In this document: one piece after another, positions 1 to 7,742 of the stretch | Layout of the letters: each line of letters begins with the position of its first letter | How positions within the stretch are numbered: position 1 is the first letter of the stretch | Origin: Viridibacterium sediminicola | GTDB taxonomy: Bacteria > Pseudomonadota > Gammaproteobacteria > Burkholderiales > Rhodocyclaceae | Direction: 5' to 3' | Length of the DNA: 64,000 nucleotides | Assembly: GCF_039631295.1 (NCBI RefSeq) | Contig: NZ_JBDIVE010000003.1 | Coordinates: forward strand, 1-64,000 | Notes under the pieces: model-generated | Seen by the model: the letters and a program-made list of their open reading frames with translations, nothing else | Databases searched by the model: none | Told to the model about the DNA's origin: nothing | Made by a program: the position numbers and the translations under genes

Positions 1-120
1 GTTGATCGCTACATTCCGTCGGTAGAGAAGGCCGAGCGTGAGCTTGGGCTGCGCCTGCGTTACGAACTGGATGATGCCATCCGCGCAACCCTCCACAGCT
101 TGCGCGCTGCGCTAGGGTGA
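1..120 (+). CDS. NAD-dependent sugar epimerase/dehydratase, C-terminal fragment
   Basis: Only the last 39 codons are present; the gene begins before the window and stops with TGA at 118-120. The readable tail contains YIPSVEKAERELGL followed by a short helix with LDDAIRATL. That is the usual C-terminal end of extended SDR nucleotide-sugar epimerases or dehydratases, where the final helix follows a phrase of the type 'P(S)xxKAxxELG'. The Rossmann fold and catalytic residues lie outside the window, so the substrate cannot be assigned. It lies 6 bases upstream of a GtrA-like gene on the same strand and fits the polysaccharide locus that follows. Confidence 0.6.
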   Translation, partial: VDRYIPSVEKAERELGLRLRYELDDAIRATLHSLRAALG

Positions 121-126
121 CCGCTG

Positions 127-531
127 ATGATGGATGAACGCAAACTGCGTTACCTGCTTGCAGGCGCTTGGAATACCGTCTTTGGCTACGCTGTTGGTTT
201 GGCGCTCTACAGCTTGTTCCATGAGCAGCTTCATGTTGTTGCGATTGGCGTCGTTGCCAATCTTTTGGCTATTACCATGTCATTCATGAGCTACAAGTTG
301 TTTGTTTTTCGTACGCGTGGAAATTGGTTGTCTGAATACTTGCGTTGCTATCTGGTATACGGCGGCTCGGCCTTGCTGGGGGTATGCATGTTGTGGGTAT
401 TGGTCGACGGGCTGGGACTGCCTTTCTGGCTGGCGCAGGGGCTGATTATCGTACTCACCGTCACGGTGTCCTATTTTGGGCATGCGCGCTTTACTTTCCG
501 ACGCAATGCTGTTGGTAATCCGAAAGGTTGA
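127..531 (+). CDS. GtrA-like membrane protein (lipid-linked sugar flippase family)
   Basis: A 134-residue protein with four hydrophobic segments (about residues 12-31, 36-56, 75-95 and 98-118) and a basic C-terminus, the size and topology of the GtrA/DPMS-associated family. GtrA proteins are thought to move undecaprenyl-phosphate-linked glucose or related sugars across the inner membrane for side-chain modification of surface polysaccharides. The typical opening (RYLLAGAWNTVFGYAVG) is present. ATG at 127 is used; ATG at 130 is an equally possible start. The next gene is a GtrB-like glycosyltransferase that begins 2 bases after the stop, which is the classical gtrA-gtrB pairing. Confidence 0.82.
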   Translation: MMDERKLRYLLAGAWNTVFGYAVGLALYSLFHEQLHVVAIGVVANLLAITMSFMSYKLFVFRTRGNWLSEYLRCYLVYGGSALLGVCMLWVLVDGLGLPFWLAQGLIIVLTVTVSYFGHARFTFRRNAVGNPKG

Positions 532-533
532 TT

Positions 534-1472
534 GTGCAAGAACGCAAATTGCTGAGCGTCATCTCGCCTTGTTATAACGAGGAGGCGAATGTCGAGGAGC
601 TTTATCGGCGGGTAATGGCTGTGCTGGCACAGTACCCGCAATATGATTTTGAATATGTTTTCATCGATAATGCTTCGACAGATGGCACCGTAGCGCGCCT
701 CAAGGCATTGGCTGCGCAGGATAGGCGCGTCAAGATCATCGTGAATACACGTAATTTTGGCCATATTCGCTCGCCTTACTGGGGCATCATGCAGACTTCC
801 GGCGCGGCGACGATTTATCTGGCGTCCGATCTGCAAGATCCGCCAGAGCTGATTCCACGTTTCATTGATGAGTGGGAAAAAGGTTTCAAGCTGGTACTTG
901 CGACCAAACCGGTGAGTCAATCGAACTTTGTCATGCATCGCTTGCGCCGTGCCTATTACAGCTTCCTTGATAGCATCTCCGATGTGCCTTTGGTGAAGGA
1001 TACGACGGGTTTCGGGCTTTACGACAAGGTTGTCCTTGATGATATCCGTCAGGTAAATGACCCATATCCTTATCTGCGCGGATTGTTTTGTGAGCTTGGC
1101 TATCCGATTAAAACTGTTGAATTTAATCAGCCAAGACGTCTGCGTGGGATTTCGAAGAATAATTTCTACACGCTCTACGATATCGCCATGCTGGGCGTCA
1201 TCAGCCACTCTTTGCTGCCGATCCGACTGGCGTCACTGGCAGGTTTTCTCCTTGGGATTGGCAGTTTTTTAATGGCGCTGTTGTTTTTCGTACTGAAACT
1301 GGTGTTTTGGGATCAATTTCCGCTGGGTGTTGCGCCGATTGTGATCGGAATGTTTTTCATGTTTGGCATCTTGCTGTTTTTTGTCGGCATCCTTGGGGAG
1401 TATGTCGGGTCGATTCATACCTATGTACAGAAGCGCCCAATTGTTGTTGAGCGTGAGAGGGTGAACTTCTGA
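534..1472 (+). CDS. GtrB-like family 2 glycosyltransferase (polyprenyl-phosphate glycosyltransferase)
   Basis: About 312 residues. An N-terminal GT-A domain (roughly residues 5-215) has the nucleotide-sugar opening SVISPCYNEEANVEELYRRV and a DLQDPPE motif typical of DPM1/GtrB enzymes, followed by two C-terminal membrane spans (about 235-260 and 270-295). Enzymes of this type transfer a sugar from UDP- or GDP-sugar to undecaprenyl phosphate on the cytoplasmic face. I prefer GTG at 534 because AAAGG at 523-527 sits 6 bases upstream; TTG at 528 is possible. It is coupled to the preceding gtrA-like gene, and its stop overlaps the next start (TGATG). Confidence 0.85.
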   Translation: MQERKLLSVISPCYNEEANVEELYRRVMAVLAQYPQYDFEYVFIDNASTDGTVARLKALAAQDRRVKIIVNTRNFGHIRSPYWGIMQTSGAATIYLASDLQDPPELIPRFIDEWEKGFKLVLATKPVSQSNFVMHRLRRAYYSFLDSISDVPLVKDTTGFGLYDKVVLDDIRQVNDPYPYLRGLFCELGYPIKTVEFNQPRRLRGISKNNFYTLYDIAMLGVISHSLLPIRLASLAGFLLGIGSFLMALLFFVLKLVFWDQFPLGVAPIVIGMFFMFGILLFFVGILGEYVGSIHTYVQKRPIVVERERVNF

Positions 1473-2782
1473 TGCACGACGTTGTGCGCAGGAAACTACC
1501 GCAGATATTGCTGCTGGCACAGCTGGTGTTTGCAGTGTTTTCCCTGTTTCATTTCCTGTCGTATGGGCGTTTGCCGGCACCGTTTTTCTACGATGTCACA
1601 GACTCCTTCATGGATTTCTTCAATACGAATTACTGGGCTTTCCAATCGGGAAGATTCGATCAATGGCGATCGATTTACCCGATTTTCAGTTTCGTGCTCA
1701 GCAAGTGGGTGACGTCAACCCAATGTATCGAAATGGTGGCGACTCCTCATGCCTTGCGTGCCTGTGATGCTTCGGCGATGTATTACCTGCTCGCCACATA
1801 TCTCGCGGGATGCGCATTGTGTGCAGGTATGCTGGCGCGTGCGTTTGGGCGGACTACGTCGCATGGTTTTCTGGATGCCTGTCTCTGGTTCGGCGTACTG
1901 GCGCTCAGTCTCCCGGGCCTGTACGCGTTGGAACGTGGCAATTACATACTTGTGGCTTTTTTATGCCTCGTTCTGGCTCGGCGTTATCCGGATGACTGGC
2001 GTTTTGCGCTGTTCCTTGCGTTGGCTATTAACATCAAGCAATACCTGCTTGTGCTGTGCCTTGGGCCGCTTCTCAAGCAGCGCTTTGATCAATTGCTGCT
2101 GATAATTGTTTTTAGTTTGCTGATCAATGTGTGTGGGCTGCTTTTGGTTCCAGAAACACATTACAGCATGCTGATCGACAACATGACCACTTTCTCCACG
2201 ACCGTACTGCCGAGCATGTTCGAGAAAATGTGGAACCCTTCTGCGGTGGCTGCTTTTGCGCGTGCGGTGGAGGGAACGGCTTACCTTTCGTCAGGCGAGA
2301 GCTGGAAAATAGACGGCGTGCGTGTTTTGCTTGGCGGCATGGTATGGGCGGGGCGCGGAGTGGCCGTGGCGATGTTTTTCGCATTGTGCCTACGAGCAAA
2401 TGCCGTTTCGGCGAACTTCATCATGCTCGCGATGTTAGTGACGCTCTGTGCGATGTCGGATAGTCCGGGAGGTTACTCCACCGTATTGCTGTTCCCTTTT
2501 CTGCCTGCCCTGTTCGAGCGACCGATGGCGCGCGGTTACACCCTATTGCTGTTGGGTTTGTATATGCCCATGGAGCTTTCGATAGGCCCCTTTCGTCACT
2601 TTGATGCAATGGATTCGTTCCTTTCGGGTTCTGTATTGCCAGAGATTGTGCTCGGAGTATCTGCAGGGGCTTATGTACGCGCGCTCTCGCTTTATTCATT
2701 GATGTGTTTGATGTTTTGTGACCTGGTGAAAATAAATGGAAAAAGCTCCGCCGCTGGCGCCCCTTGTCCAGTCCTCAGCTGA
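1472..2782 (+). CDS. Multispanning membrane protein, GT87 (DUF2029)-like
   Basis: 436 residues with about ten hydrophobic segments. A central ALERGNY phrase, followed by a hydrophobic helix and AINIKQYLLVLCLGPLL, resembles polyprenyl-phosphate-dependent GT-C mannosyltransferases of the GT87/DUF2029 family, where an 'ERGQ' phrase precedes an 'AxxIKxxP' helix. Such enzymes use a lipid-linked sugar on the periplasmic side, which would fit the GtrA/GtrB pair just upstream. The ATG overlaps the preceding stop by one base. The family call is moderate because the catalytic acidic residue of the first loop (candidates in YDVTDSFMDF) cannot be confirmed by eye. The DNA is A+T-richer than the right part of the window. 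Confidence 0.5.
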   Translation: MHDVVRRKLPQILLLAQLVFAVFSLFHFLSYGRLPAPFFYDVTDSFMDFFNTNYWAFQSGRFDQWRSIYPIFSFVLSKWVTSTQCIEMVATPHALRACDASAMYYLLATYLAGCALCAGMLARAFGRTTSHGFLDACLWFGVLALSLPGLYALERGNYILVAFLCLVLARRYPDDWRFALFLALAINIKQYLLVLCLGPLLKQRFDQLLLIIVFSLLINVCGLLLVPETHYSMLIDNMTTFSTTVLPSMFEKMWNPSAVAAFARAVEGTAYLSSGESWKIDGVRVLLGGMVWAGRGVAVAMFFALCLRANAVSANFIMLAMLVTLCAMSDSPGGYSTVLLFPFLPALFERPMARGYTLLLLGLYMPMELSIGPFRHFDAMDSFLSGSVLPEIVLGVSAGAYVRALSLYSLMCLMFCDLVKINGKSSAAGAPCPVLS

Positions 2783-3467
2783 GACTATGAGTCTACATAT
2801 TTTTGTTTGCCAATTGCTGAAAGGTAAGTGGAAACTGTTGTTTTCCACGCTACTTGGCGCAGCGTTGGCGTTCGGTCTCAGCGTAGTTGTTACCCCTAAG
2901 TGGGAAGTGGAGGCGGTGATTCGTGTCGCGACTGTGCTTGGCGAGCCGGTTGAATCGGTGCAGGAATTTGTTGACCGGCTGCGTTCTCCTTATATGGTTA
3001 AGTCCGTCTTGCAAGCTCGTGGTTTGCCACCTACTTCGCAAAATGTGAAGAAGCTCATGGAGCAGACGAGGCTATCTGTAGTAGGGGCTGGCGTGCAGAT
3101 TCGCGTGCGTGCTGACAGTGATACTGACGCCACTCGCCTGGCGCAGACTTATCTTGATCTAGCCGTGCAGCAACATGAGCAGCAAGTGCAAACCATGATC
3201 GAAGCGATCAAGAAGCATGCTTTGCTTGAACAGCTCGCGACACGCTATTCAGATGTGCATTACTTTTCCGACAAGAAGTCGAGTCTGCCTGATGTTGTGG
3301 ACCTGCTGCGCAGTAGCGAGACGCGTTTCACCGTGCCGCCTAGCAGTTTTCCAAAGCCTGTATTCCCCAATCGGATCTTGTTTCTTGCGGCAGGTATTCT
3401 GGCTGGCCTAGCACTCGGTCTGATCTGGGTTTTCCATGGCAAAGCGCCAACAGAGTCTGGGCGTTGA
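2736..3467 (+). CDS. Wzz-like chain-length determinant protein
   Basis: 243 residues with two membrane segments, about residues 33-52 and 217-235, enclosing a periplasmic domain. The second is preceded by the proline-rich PKPVFPNR stretch that marks polysaccharide co-polymerases (Wzz/PCP family). The central domain is helical (VQEFVDRLRSPYMVKSVL). Wzz proteins set the modal length of O-antigen or related polymers. ATG at 2736 overlaps the preceding gene by 47 bases; ATG at 2788 (MSLHIFV) is an alternative that removes 17 non-conserved residues, and neither has a strong ribosome-binding site. At 243 residues it is shorter than enterobacterial Wzz (about 325), so the periplasmic coiled-coil arm is reduced. 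Confidence 0.72.
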   Translation: MEKAPPLAPLVQSSAETMSLHIFVCQLLKGKWKLLFSTLLGAALAFGLSVVVTPKWEVEAVIRVATVLGEPVESVQEFVDRLRSPYMVKSVLQARGLPPTSQNVKKLMEQTRLSVVGAGVQIRVRADSDTDATRLAQTYLDLAVQQHEQQVQTMIEAIKKHALLEQLATRYSDVHYFSDKKSSLPDVVDLLRSSETRFTVPPSSFPKPVFPNRILFLAAGILAGLALGLIWVFHGKAPTESGR

Positions 3468-3527
3468 GTAGGTGCATGCTTCGCTTCGTTTTCCTTATCG
3501 CGCGTCGATGAGGCAAGCAGGAATGGC

Positions 3528-4826
3528 TTGTCAGTGAAACCATCGGGAATTCTGCTCGTGCTTGCGCAACGTGGCTGGCAAGCGGCCTCGGGCGTGCTGA
3601 CCATTGTTCTTATCGCACACTGCATGAGTCCGCAGTTGCAAGGTTGGTACTATAGTTTTCTGAGTGTCGCCGCGTTATATACCTTGGTCGATCTTGGGCT
3701 GTCTGTGGTCTTGGTTCAGCATGTAGCTCACCGCTTTGTGGGCCTCCATTGGGGAGCGCAAGGCGAACCAGTCGGTCCCGACGCGCAGCGTTTTATGCAA
3801 TTGATGCGTTGGGCGTTGCGGCGCTACGTTTTCTTGGCTGTGCTGTTTGCGATGCTCTTGATTCCTGGCGGCGCACTTTTCTTCAGCCAGCGGGACGACG
3901 GTTTTTCGTGGTTAGCTGCCTGGTTGGCTCTGGCTTTGAGTACCTCGCTGAACATTGTCACGTTGCCCTGTCTGGCTATTATTGAAGGTAGTGGAGCGGT
4001 ACGCGAAGCCTATGCGATTCGTTTTGCGCAAGGAGTGCTTGGTGCTGCGGCGTGCTGGGTCGTGATGCTGGCTGGCGGTCAGTTGTGGGCTGCCGTGATG
4101 CCGGCCGCGGCGGGCTTGTGCGTCGTGAGCATTGTAGTGTGGCGTCGCCGTCCCGCAATGTTGCGCATCGTGCTGAGTGGCGCGACGGATGCAGCAGCGT
4201 TAGCCGAGGAAATCTGGCCTTTGCAGTGGCGCGTCGGCCTCACCTGGTTGTCGGGTTATTTGCTGACGCAGATTTACACGCCGATCTTGTTTCACTTTCA
4301 GGGGGCTGTGGTGGCGGGCCAGATGGGCTTGTCGCTGACGATTGCAAACACCCTGGGATTGCTGGCGCAGTCATGGATTGCGCGTAGCGTGCCGGCAATG
4401 GGCAAAGCAGCGGCGCTGCGTGATTGGAAAACCCTGGACGCTATTTTCCGTCGTGATCTGCAAGCATCGATGTTGAGTTTTGGCGCCGGCGTGGTGGTGG
4501 TGTGCTGCTTATATGCGCTCTTGGCTGACTCGGTTTACTTGCTGCGCGTGTTGCCTTTTGGCGCGATGCTGGCCTTGTTGGGAGTAGTCTTTGCCAATCA
4601 TCTGATTGGGGCGCTTGCTGCGCATTTACGTGTACATTTACGGGAGCCTCTGGTCTGGGTTTCAGTGGCTGCTGCTTTTCTGAGTGTGCCCGCAGCTGTG
4701 TGGGCGGCGGCCAATCAGAGTGCGGCTAGCGTGGTGGGTGCGATGCTCGCCGTACAGTGCTGCTTGGCTTTGCCGCTTTCGCTATGGCGATGGCATGGCT
4801 GCAAGAAGAGTTTGCGGAATCCTTGA
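3528..4826 (+). CDS. Wzx-like polysaccharide flippase (oligosaccharide translocase)
   Basis: 432 residues with about twelve hydrophobic segments across the whole length, in the arrangement of MOP-superfamily flippases. Such proteins translocate undecaprenyl-diphosphate-linked repeat units to the periplasm. There are scattered basic loops and no nucleotide-binding motif. The start is TTG at 3528, with AGGA at 3519-3522 five bases upstream; GTG at 3534 is an alternative. The stop TGA overlaps the ATG of the following glycosyltransferase by one base. Its position between a Wzz-like gene and glycosyltransferases supports the role, but specificity cannot be predicted. Confidence 0.72.
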   Translation: MSVKPSGILLVLAQRGWQAASGVLTIVLIAHCMSPQLQGWYYSFLSVAALYTLVDLGLSVVLVQHVAHRFVGLHWGAQGEPVGPDAQRFMQLMRWALRRYVFLAVLFAMLLIPGGALFFSQRDDGFSWLAAWLALALSTSLNIVTLPCLAIIEGSGAVREAYAIRFAQGVLGAAACWVVMLAGGQLWAAVMPAAAGLCVVSIVVWRRRPAMLRIVLSGATDAAALAEEIWPLQWRVGLTWLSGYLLTQIYTPILFHFQGAVVAGQMGLSLTIANTLGLLAQSWIARSVPAMGKAAALRDWKTLDAIFRRDLQASMLSFGAGVVVVCCLYALLADSVYLLRVLPFGAMLALLGVVFANHLIGALAAHLRVHLREPLVWVSVAAAFLSVPAAVWAAANQSAASVVGAMLAVQCCLALPLSLWRWHGCKKSLRNP

Positions 4827-5860
4827 TGAGCCCTGAGTCTCCACTGCTGTCAATCACCATACCGAGCTGGAATCGTGCGCGCTTTCTGCAGCGTACTTTG
4901 CAGCAGCTGTGCGCCGAATTGCGTGACCGTGATGATGTTGAGGTGCTGGTGTCGGATAACTGCAGTCCCGACGATACTCCGGCGGTTGTTGCGGCGGCTC
5001 AAGCCGACGGTTTGCCCGTGCGTTATGTGCGTAACGCCAGTAATATTGGCTCGGACGCCAATATCGCACAATGTTTCAACATGGCTCGTGGCGACTACGT
5101 GTTGCTGCTTGGTGACGACGACTTGCCTGTCGATGGTGCGCTGGCCGCACTGTTAGCGCATCTGGAGACGCGTCGTTACGGTGTGGTGTGTTTGCGTGCG
5201 TATGGATTTGAGGCAGATTTTCGTAAAGAGTGTCCACAGACATCTGCGCGAGAGCATCGCTTCGAGCGGGGAGGTGCTTTCCTTGCGGCCATTGGGCAGC
5301 GCATGACGCTGATCTCTTCCTGTGTGGTGGGCAAGTGCTTCATTCCTCATCTCAACGCCAATCAGTTCTGTGGTGGTAATCTGGTGCAGGTACACCTCGT
5401 GTTACAGGCTGCGCTGGCTGCGGGGCACAACCTGTTTCTCGACCAATATCTGATCGCCTGTCAGCGCAATAATTCTGGCGGCTATAATTTCGCACAGGTC
5501 TTCGTGACGCGCTTTGGCGAAGCGCTGGATAATTACCGTTGCGCTGATTTTGGCGATGAAGATATTCGCACTATCGAGCGGCGTATGATGATTGGTTACT
5601 ACCCTTTCTATTTGTTCCGGCAGCGTTTGGGGCGCGAAGGCGACCCGGAGGCCAGTCATGCGACTTTTGCCGCCCGCTTTCGCTCGCGTTGGCTTTTCCG
5701 CTTCTGGCTGGCTCCAATTTTGTTATTGCCGCGCCCTTTGGCTCTCGCTTGGGGGGGCTTTGCCACATTCACAGGTCGCTTGTTGATTGGTGATCTGCAG
5801 CGTGGAGTGGCTTTTGCGTGGCACCGGCTGATGCAGCGTCTTGCGCCTAGGTCAGCTTGA
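4826..5860 (+). CDS. Family 2 glycosyltransferase
   Basis: 344 residues. The GT-A fold opens with LLSITIPSWNRARFLQRTLQ, followed by VLVSDNCSPDDT (nucleotide-binding Asp/Asn region) and LLGDDDLPVDGAL, where the DDD triplet corresponds to the DxD metal site. A hydrophobic, Arg-rich C-terminus suggests membrane association. The ATG at 4826 overlaps the previous stop; an upstream in-frame ATG at 4757 would sit deep inside the flippase gene and add an unrelated leader, so I reject it. It probably adds one sugar to the lipid-linked repeat unit; the donor is unknown. This is the last gene of the A+T-richer segment. Confidence 0.85.
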   Translation: MSPESPLLSITIPSWNRARFLQRTLQQLCAELRDRDDVEVLVSDNCSPDDTPAVVAAAQADGLPVRYVRNASNIGSDANIAQCFNMARGDYVLLLGDDDLPVDGALAALLAHLETRRYGVVCLRAYGFEADFRKECPQTSAREHRFERGGAFLAAIGQRMTLISSCVVGKCFIPHLNANQFCGGNLVQVHLVLQAALAAGHNLFLDQYLIACQRNNSGGYNFAQVFVTRFGEALDNYRCADFGDEDIRTIERRMMIGYYPFYLFRQRLGREGDPEASHATFAARFRSRWLFRFWLAPILLLPRPLALAWGGFATFTGRLLIGDLQRGVAFAWHRLMQRLAPRSA

Positions 5861-5879
5861 ACCCGGTACTATTTTGTCA

Positions 5880-6797
5880 ATGAACGCCAGTTTCCAAACG
5901 TACCTTCCCGTCTCCGTTGTGATCGTCAATTACAACGCTGGCGATCTCTTGCGTGCCTGTGTCATCGAGGCGCTGCGCCAGGCTGTCGAAGTCATCGTTG
6001 TCGACAACGCTTCGGCCGACAACAGCCTGGCGCTGCTGGAGCAGGCGTTGCCGGCTGAGCCGCGTTTGTCCATCGTGCGCACCGGTGCCAATCTTGGTTT
6101 TGCCAAGGGTTGCAATATCGGTCTGGCGCGCAGTACGCAGTCGCGGGTGCTGTTTCTCAATCCAGACTGCGTGCTCTCGCCGGGTTCGCTACAGCGCTTG
6201 CTGAGCGTGCTCGATGCCTCGCCGGAGGTGGGCATGGTTGGCGGCTTGCTGATGTATCCCGATGGGACCGAGCAGGGCGGTGGCCGCCGTGCGGTGCCGA
6301 CGCCCTGGCGTTCCTTCGTGCGCGCCTTTGGTCTGGTGCGTTTTGCCAAGCGCTGGCCGCGGCTGTTCTTCGATTTCCACTTGCACGGCCAGCCGCTACC
6401 GGCCGGCCCGATCGAGGTCGAGGCGATTTCCGGCGCGCTGATGCTGGTGCGGCGCGAAGCGCTGGATGATGTTGGCGGCTGGGACGAAGACTATTTCCTG
6501 CATTGCGAGGATCTGGACTGGTGCATGCGCTTCAATCGCAAGGGCTGGAAGATCCTCTTCGTGCCCGATGCGCCGGTGGTCCATCAGCAGGGCGCCTGCA
6601 GCCGCAGCCGGCCGTATTTCGTCGAGTGGCACAAGCATCGCGGCATGGTGCGCTTCTATCGCAAGTTCTTCCGTGAACAGTATCCGGGCGTACTGATGTG
6701 GCTGGTCGAAGCGGGCGTGTGGCTGCGCTTTGCCGTGCTGGCGGGCGTGCATAGCGTACGCAAAGTGCTGGGCTGGCTGGGGCTGCGTCGTGGCTGA
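5880..6797 (+). CDS. Family 2 glycosyltransferase, rhamnosyltransferase-like
   Basis: 305 residues. It has VSVVIVNYNAGDLLRACV near the N-terminus, GANLGFAKGCNIGL and LNPDCVL in the middle, and the acceptor-site phrase FLHCEDLDWCMRFNRKGW near residue 215, the pattern of WbbL/RfbF-type rhamnosyltransferases. A C-terminal hydrophobic stretch probably contacts the membrane. The ATG at 5880 follows the previous stop by 19 bases; a TTG further upstream (5841) overlaps the preceding gene and is less likely. Base composition rises sharply from this gene onward, suggesting it belongs to the resident genome rather than to the A+T-rich block on its left. Confidence 0.85.
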   Translation: MNASFQTYLPVSVVIVNYNAGDLLRACVIEALRQAVEVIVVDNASADNSLALLEQALPAEPRLSIVRTGANLGFAKGCNIGLARSTQSRVLFLNPDCVLSPGSLQRLLSVLDASPEVGMVGGLLMYPDGTEQGGGRRAVPTPWRSFVRAFGLVRFAKRWPRLFFDFHLHGQPLPAGPIEVEAISGALMLVRREALDDVGGWDEDYFLHCEDLDWCMRFNRKGWKILFVPDAPVVHQQGACSRSRPYFVEWHKHRGMVRFYRKFFREQYPGVLMWLVEAGVWLRFAVLAGVHSVRKVLGWLGLRRG

Positions 6798-7641
6798 GCG
6801 GCGCGTCGGTGTGCTGGGCGCCAGCAGCCTGGTCGGCGAATGGCTGTTGCCGATGCTGGTCGAGGCTGGCTGGCAGGTTGAGGCCTTCTCGCGCGCGGCC
6901 GCGCGGGCGCCGCAGCCGGCCTTGCGCTGGCAGGGTTTGCCGATCCGCGCGCAGGCCCAGATCGCGCACTGGATCTGTGTGGCGCCGGTGTGGGTTTTGC
7001 CCGAGCACCTGGAGGCGATGCGTGCGGCGGGTGCCCGACGCATCGTGGCGCTGTCCTCGACCAGCCGTTTCACCAAGGGTGAATCCTCCGACGCTTACGA
7101 GCAGAGCGTGGTGCGTCGCCTCAGCGAGGGTGAGGAGACTTTGCAGCGCTGGGCGAGCGAGCATGGCATCGAATGGGTGATCCTGCGCCCGACGCTGATC
7201 TACGATCAGGCGCGCGACCAGAACATTGGCGCGATTGCCCGGCTGATCCGCCGTCTGCATTGCTTCCCGCTGTTCGGCGCGGCGGCCGGCTTGCGTCAGC
7301 CTATCCATGCGCAGGATGTCGCGGCGGCCAGCATGGCGGCGCTGACCGCAACACAGGCGCCGGGGCATGCCTACAACATTTCCGGCGGCGAGACCCTGAG
7401 CTATCGCGAGATGGTCTGCCGCGTGTTCGCCGCACTGGGCCGGCGGCCGCGCTTGCTGCGCATTCCGCTGCGTCTGTTTCGTGTGGCGATGGCCTGTGTG
7501 CGCGTCCTGCCAGCCTGTCGTCACTGGTCGAGCGGCATGGCCGAGCGCATGAATCGCGACCTCGTTTTCGACCACAGCGATGCGGCGCGCGATCTGGGTT
7601 TTGCGCCGCGTCCTTTCATCCTCGGAAAATTCCCCGACTGA
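6790..7641 (+). CDS. Atypical NAD(P)-dependent epimerase/dehydratase-like SDR
   Basis: 283 residues from GTG at 6790, which overlaps the preceding gene by 8 bases; the longer in-frame opening at 6730 lies inside the glycosyltransferase and is rejected. A Rossmann nucleotide-binding loop (VGVLGASSLVGEWL) is at residues 5-18, and VALSSTSRFT gives the strand carrying the usual catalytic Ser/Thr. The canonical YxxxK is absent: the tyrosine near residue 101 (DAYEQSVVRRL) has no lysine four residues later. The later WVILRPTLIY phrase is typical of extended SDRs. It could be a nucleotide-sugar reductase or a non-catalytic member; context points to polysaccharide synthesis. Confidence 0.7.
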   Translation: MAERRVGVLGASSLVGEWLLPMLVEAGWQVEAFSRAAARAPQPALRWQGLPIRAQAQIAHWICVAPVWVLPEHLEAMRAAGARRIVALSSTSRFTKGESSDAYEQSVVRRLSEGEETLQRWASEHGIEWVILRPTLIYDQARDQNIGAIARLIRRLHCFPLFGAAAGLRQPIHAQDVAAASMAALTATQAPGHAYNISGGETLSYREMVCRVFAALGRRPRLLRIPLRLFRVAMACVRVLPACRHWSSGMAERMNRDLVFDHSDAARDLGFAPRPFILGKFPD

Positions 7642-7655
7642 GGGTATTCGGTCGT

Positions 7656-7670
7656 GGCGGCAAAGCCGCC
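7656..7670. terminator. Short GC-rich hairpin between SDR and CapD-like gene
   Basis: GGCGGC, loop AAA, GCCGCC: a perfect 6-bp stem just after the SDR gene. No T-run follows, so it is at best a weak terminator or an mRNA-end structure. Confidence 0.3.
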
Positions 7671-7742
7671 CATGCAGGTTAGAATCGCGGGCGAAGTGCC
7701 GTTCAAGGCGCTGCCGCACTTGTTGCCACAGATGGAGCACAG

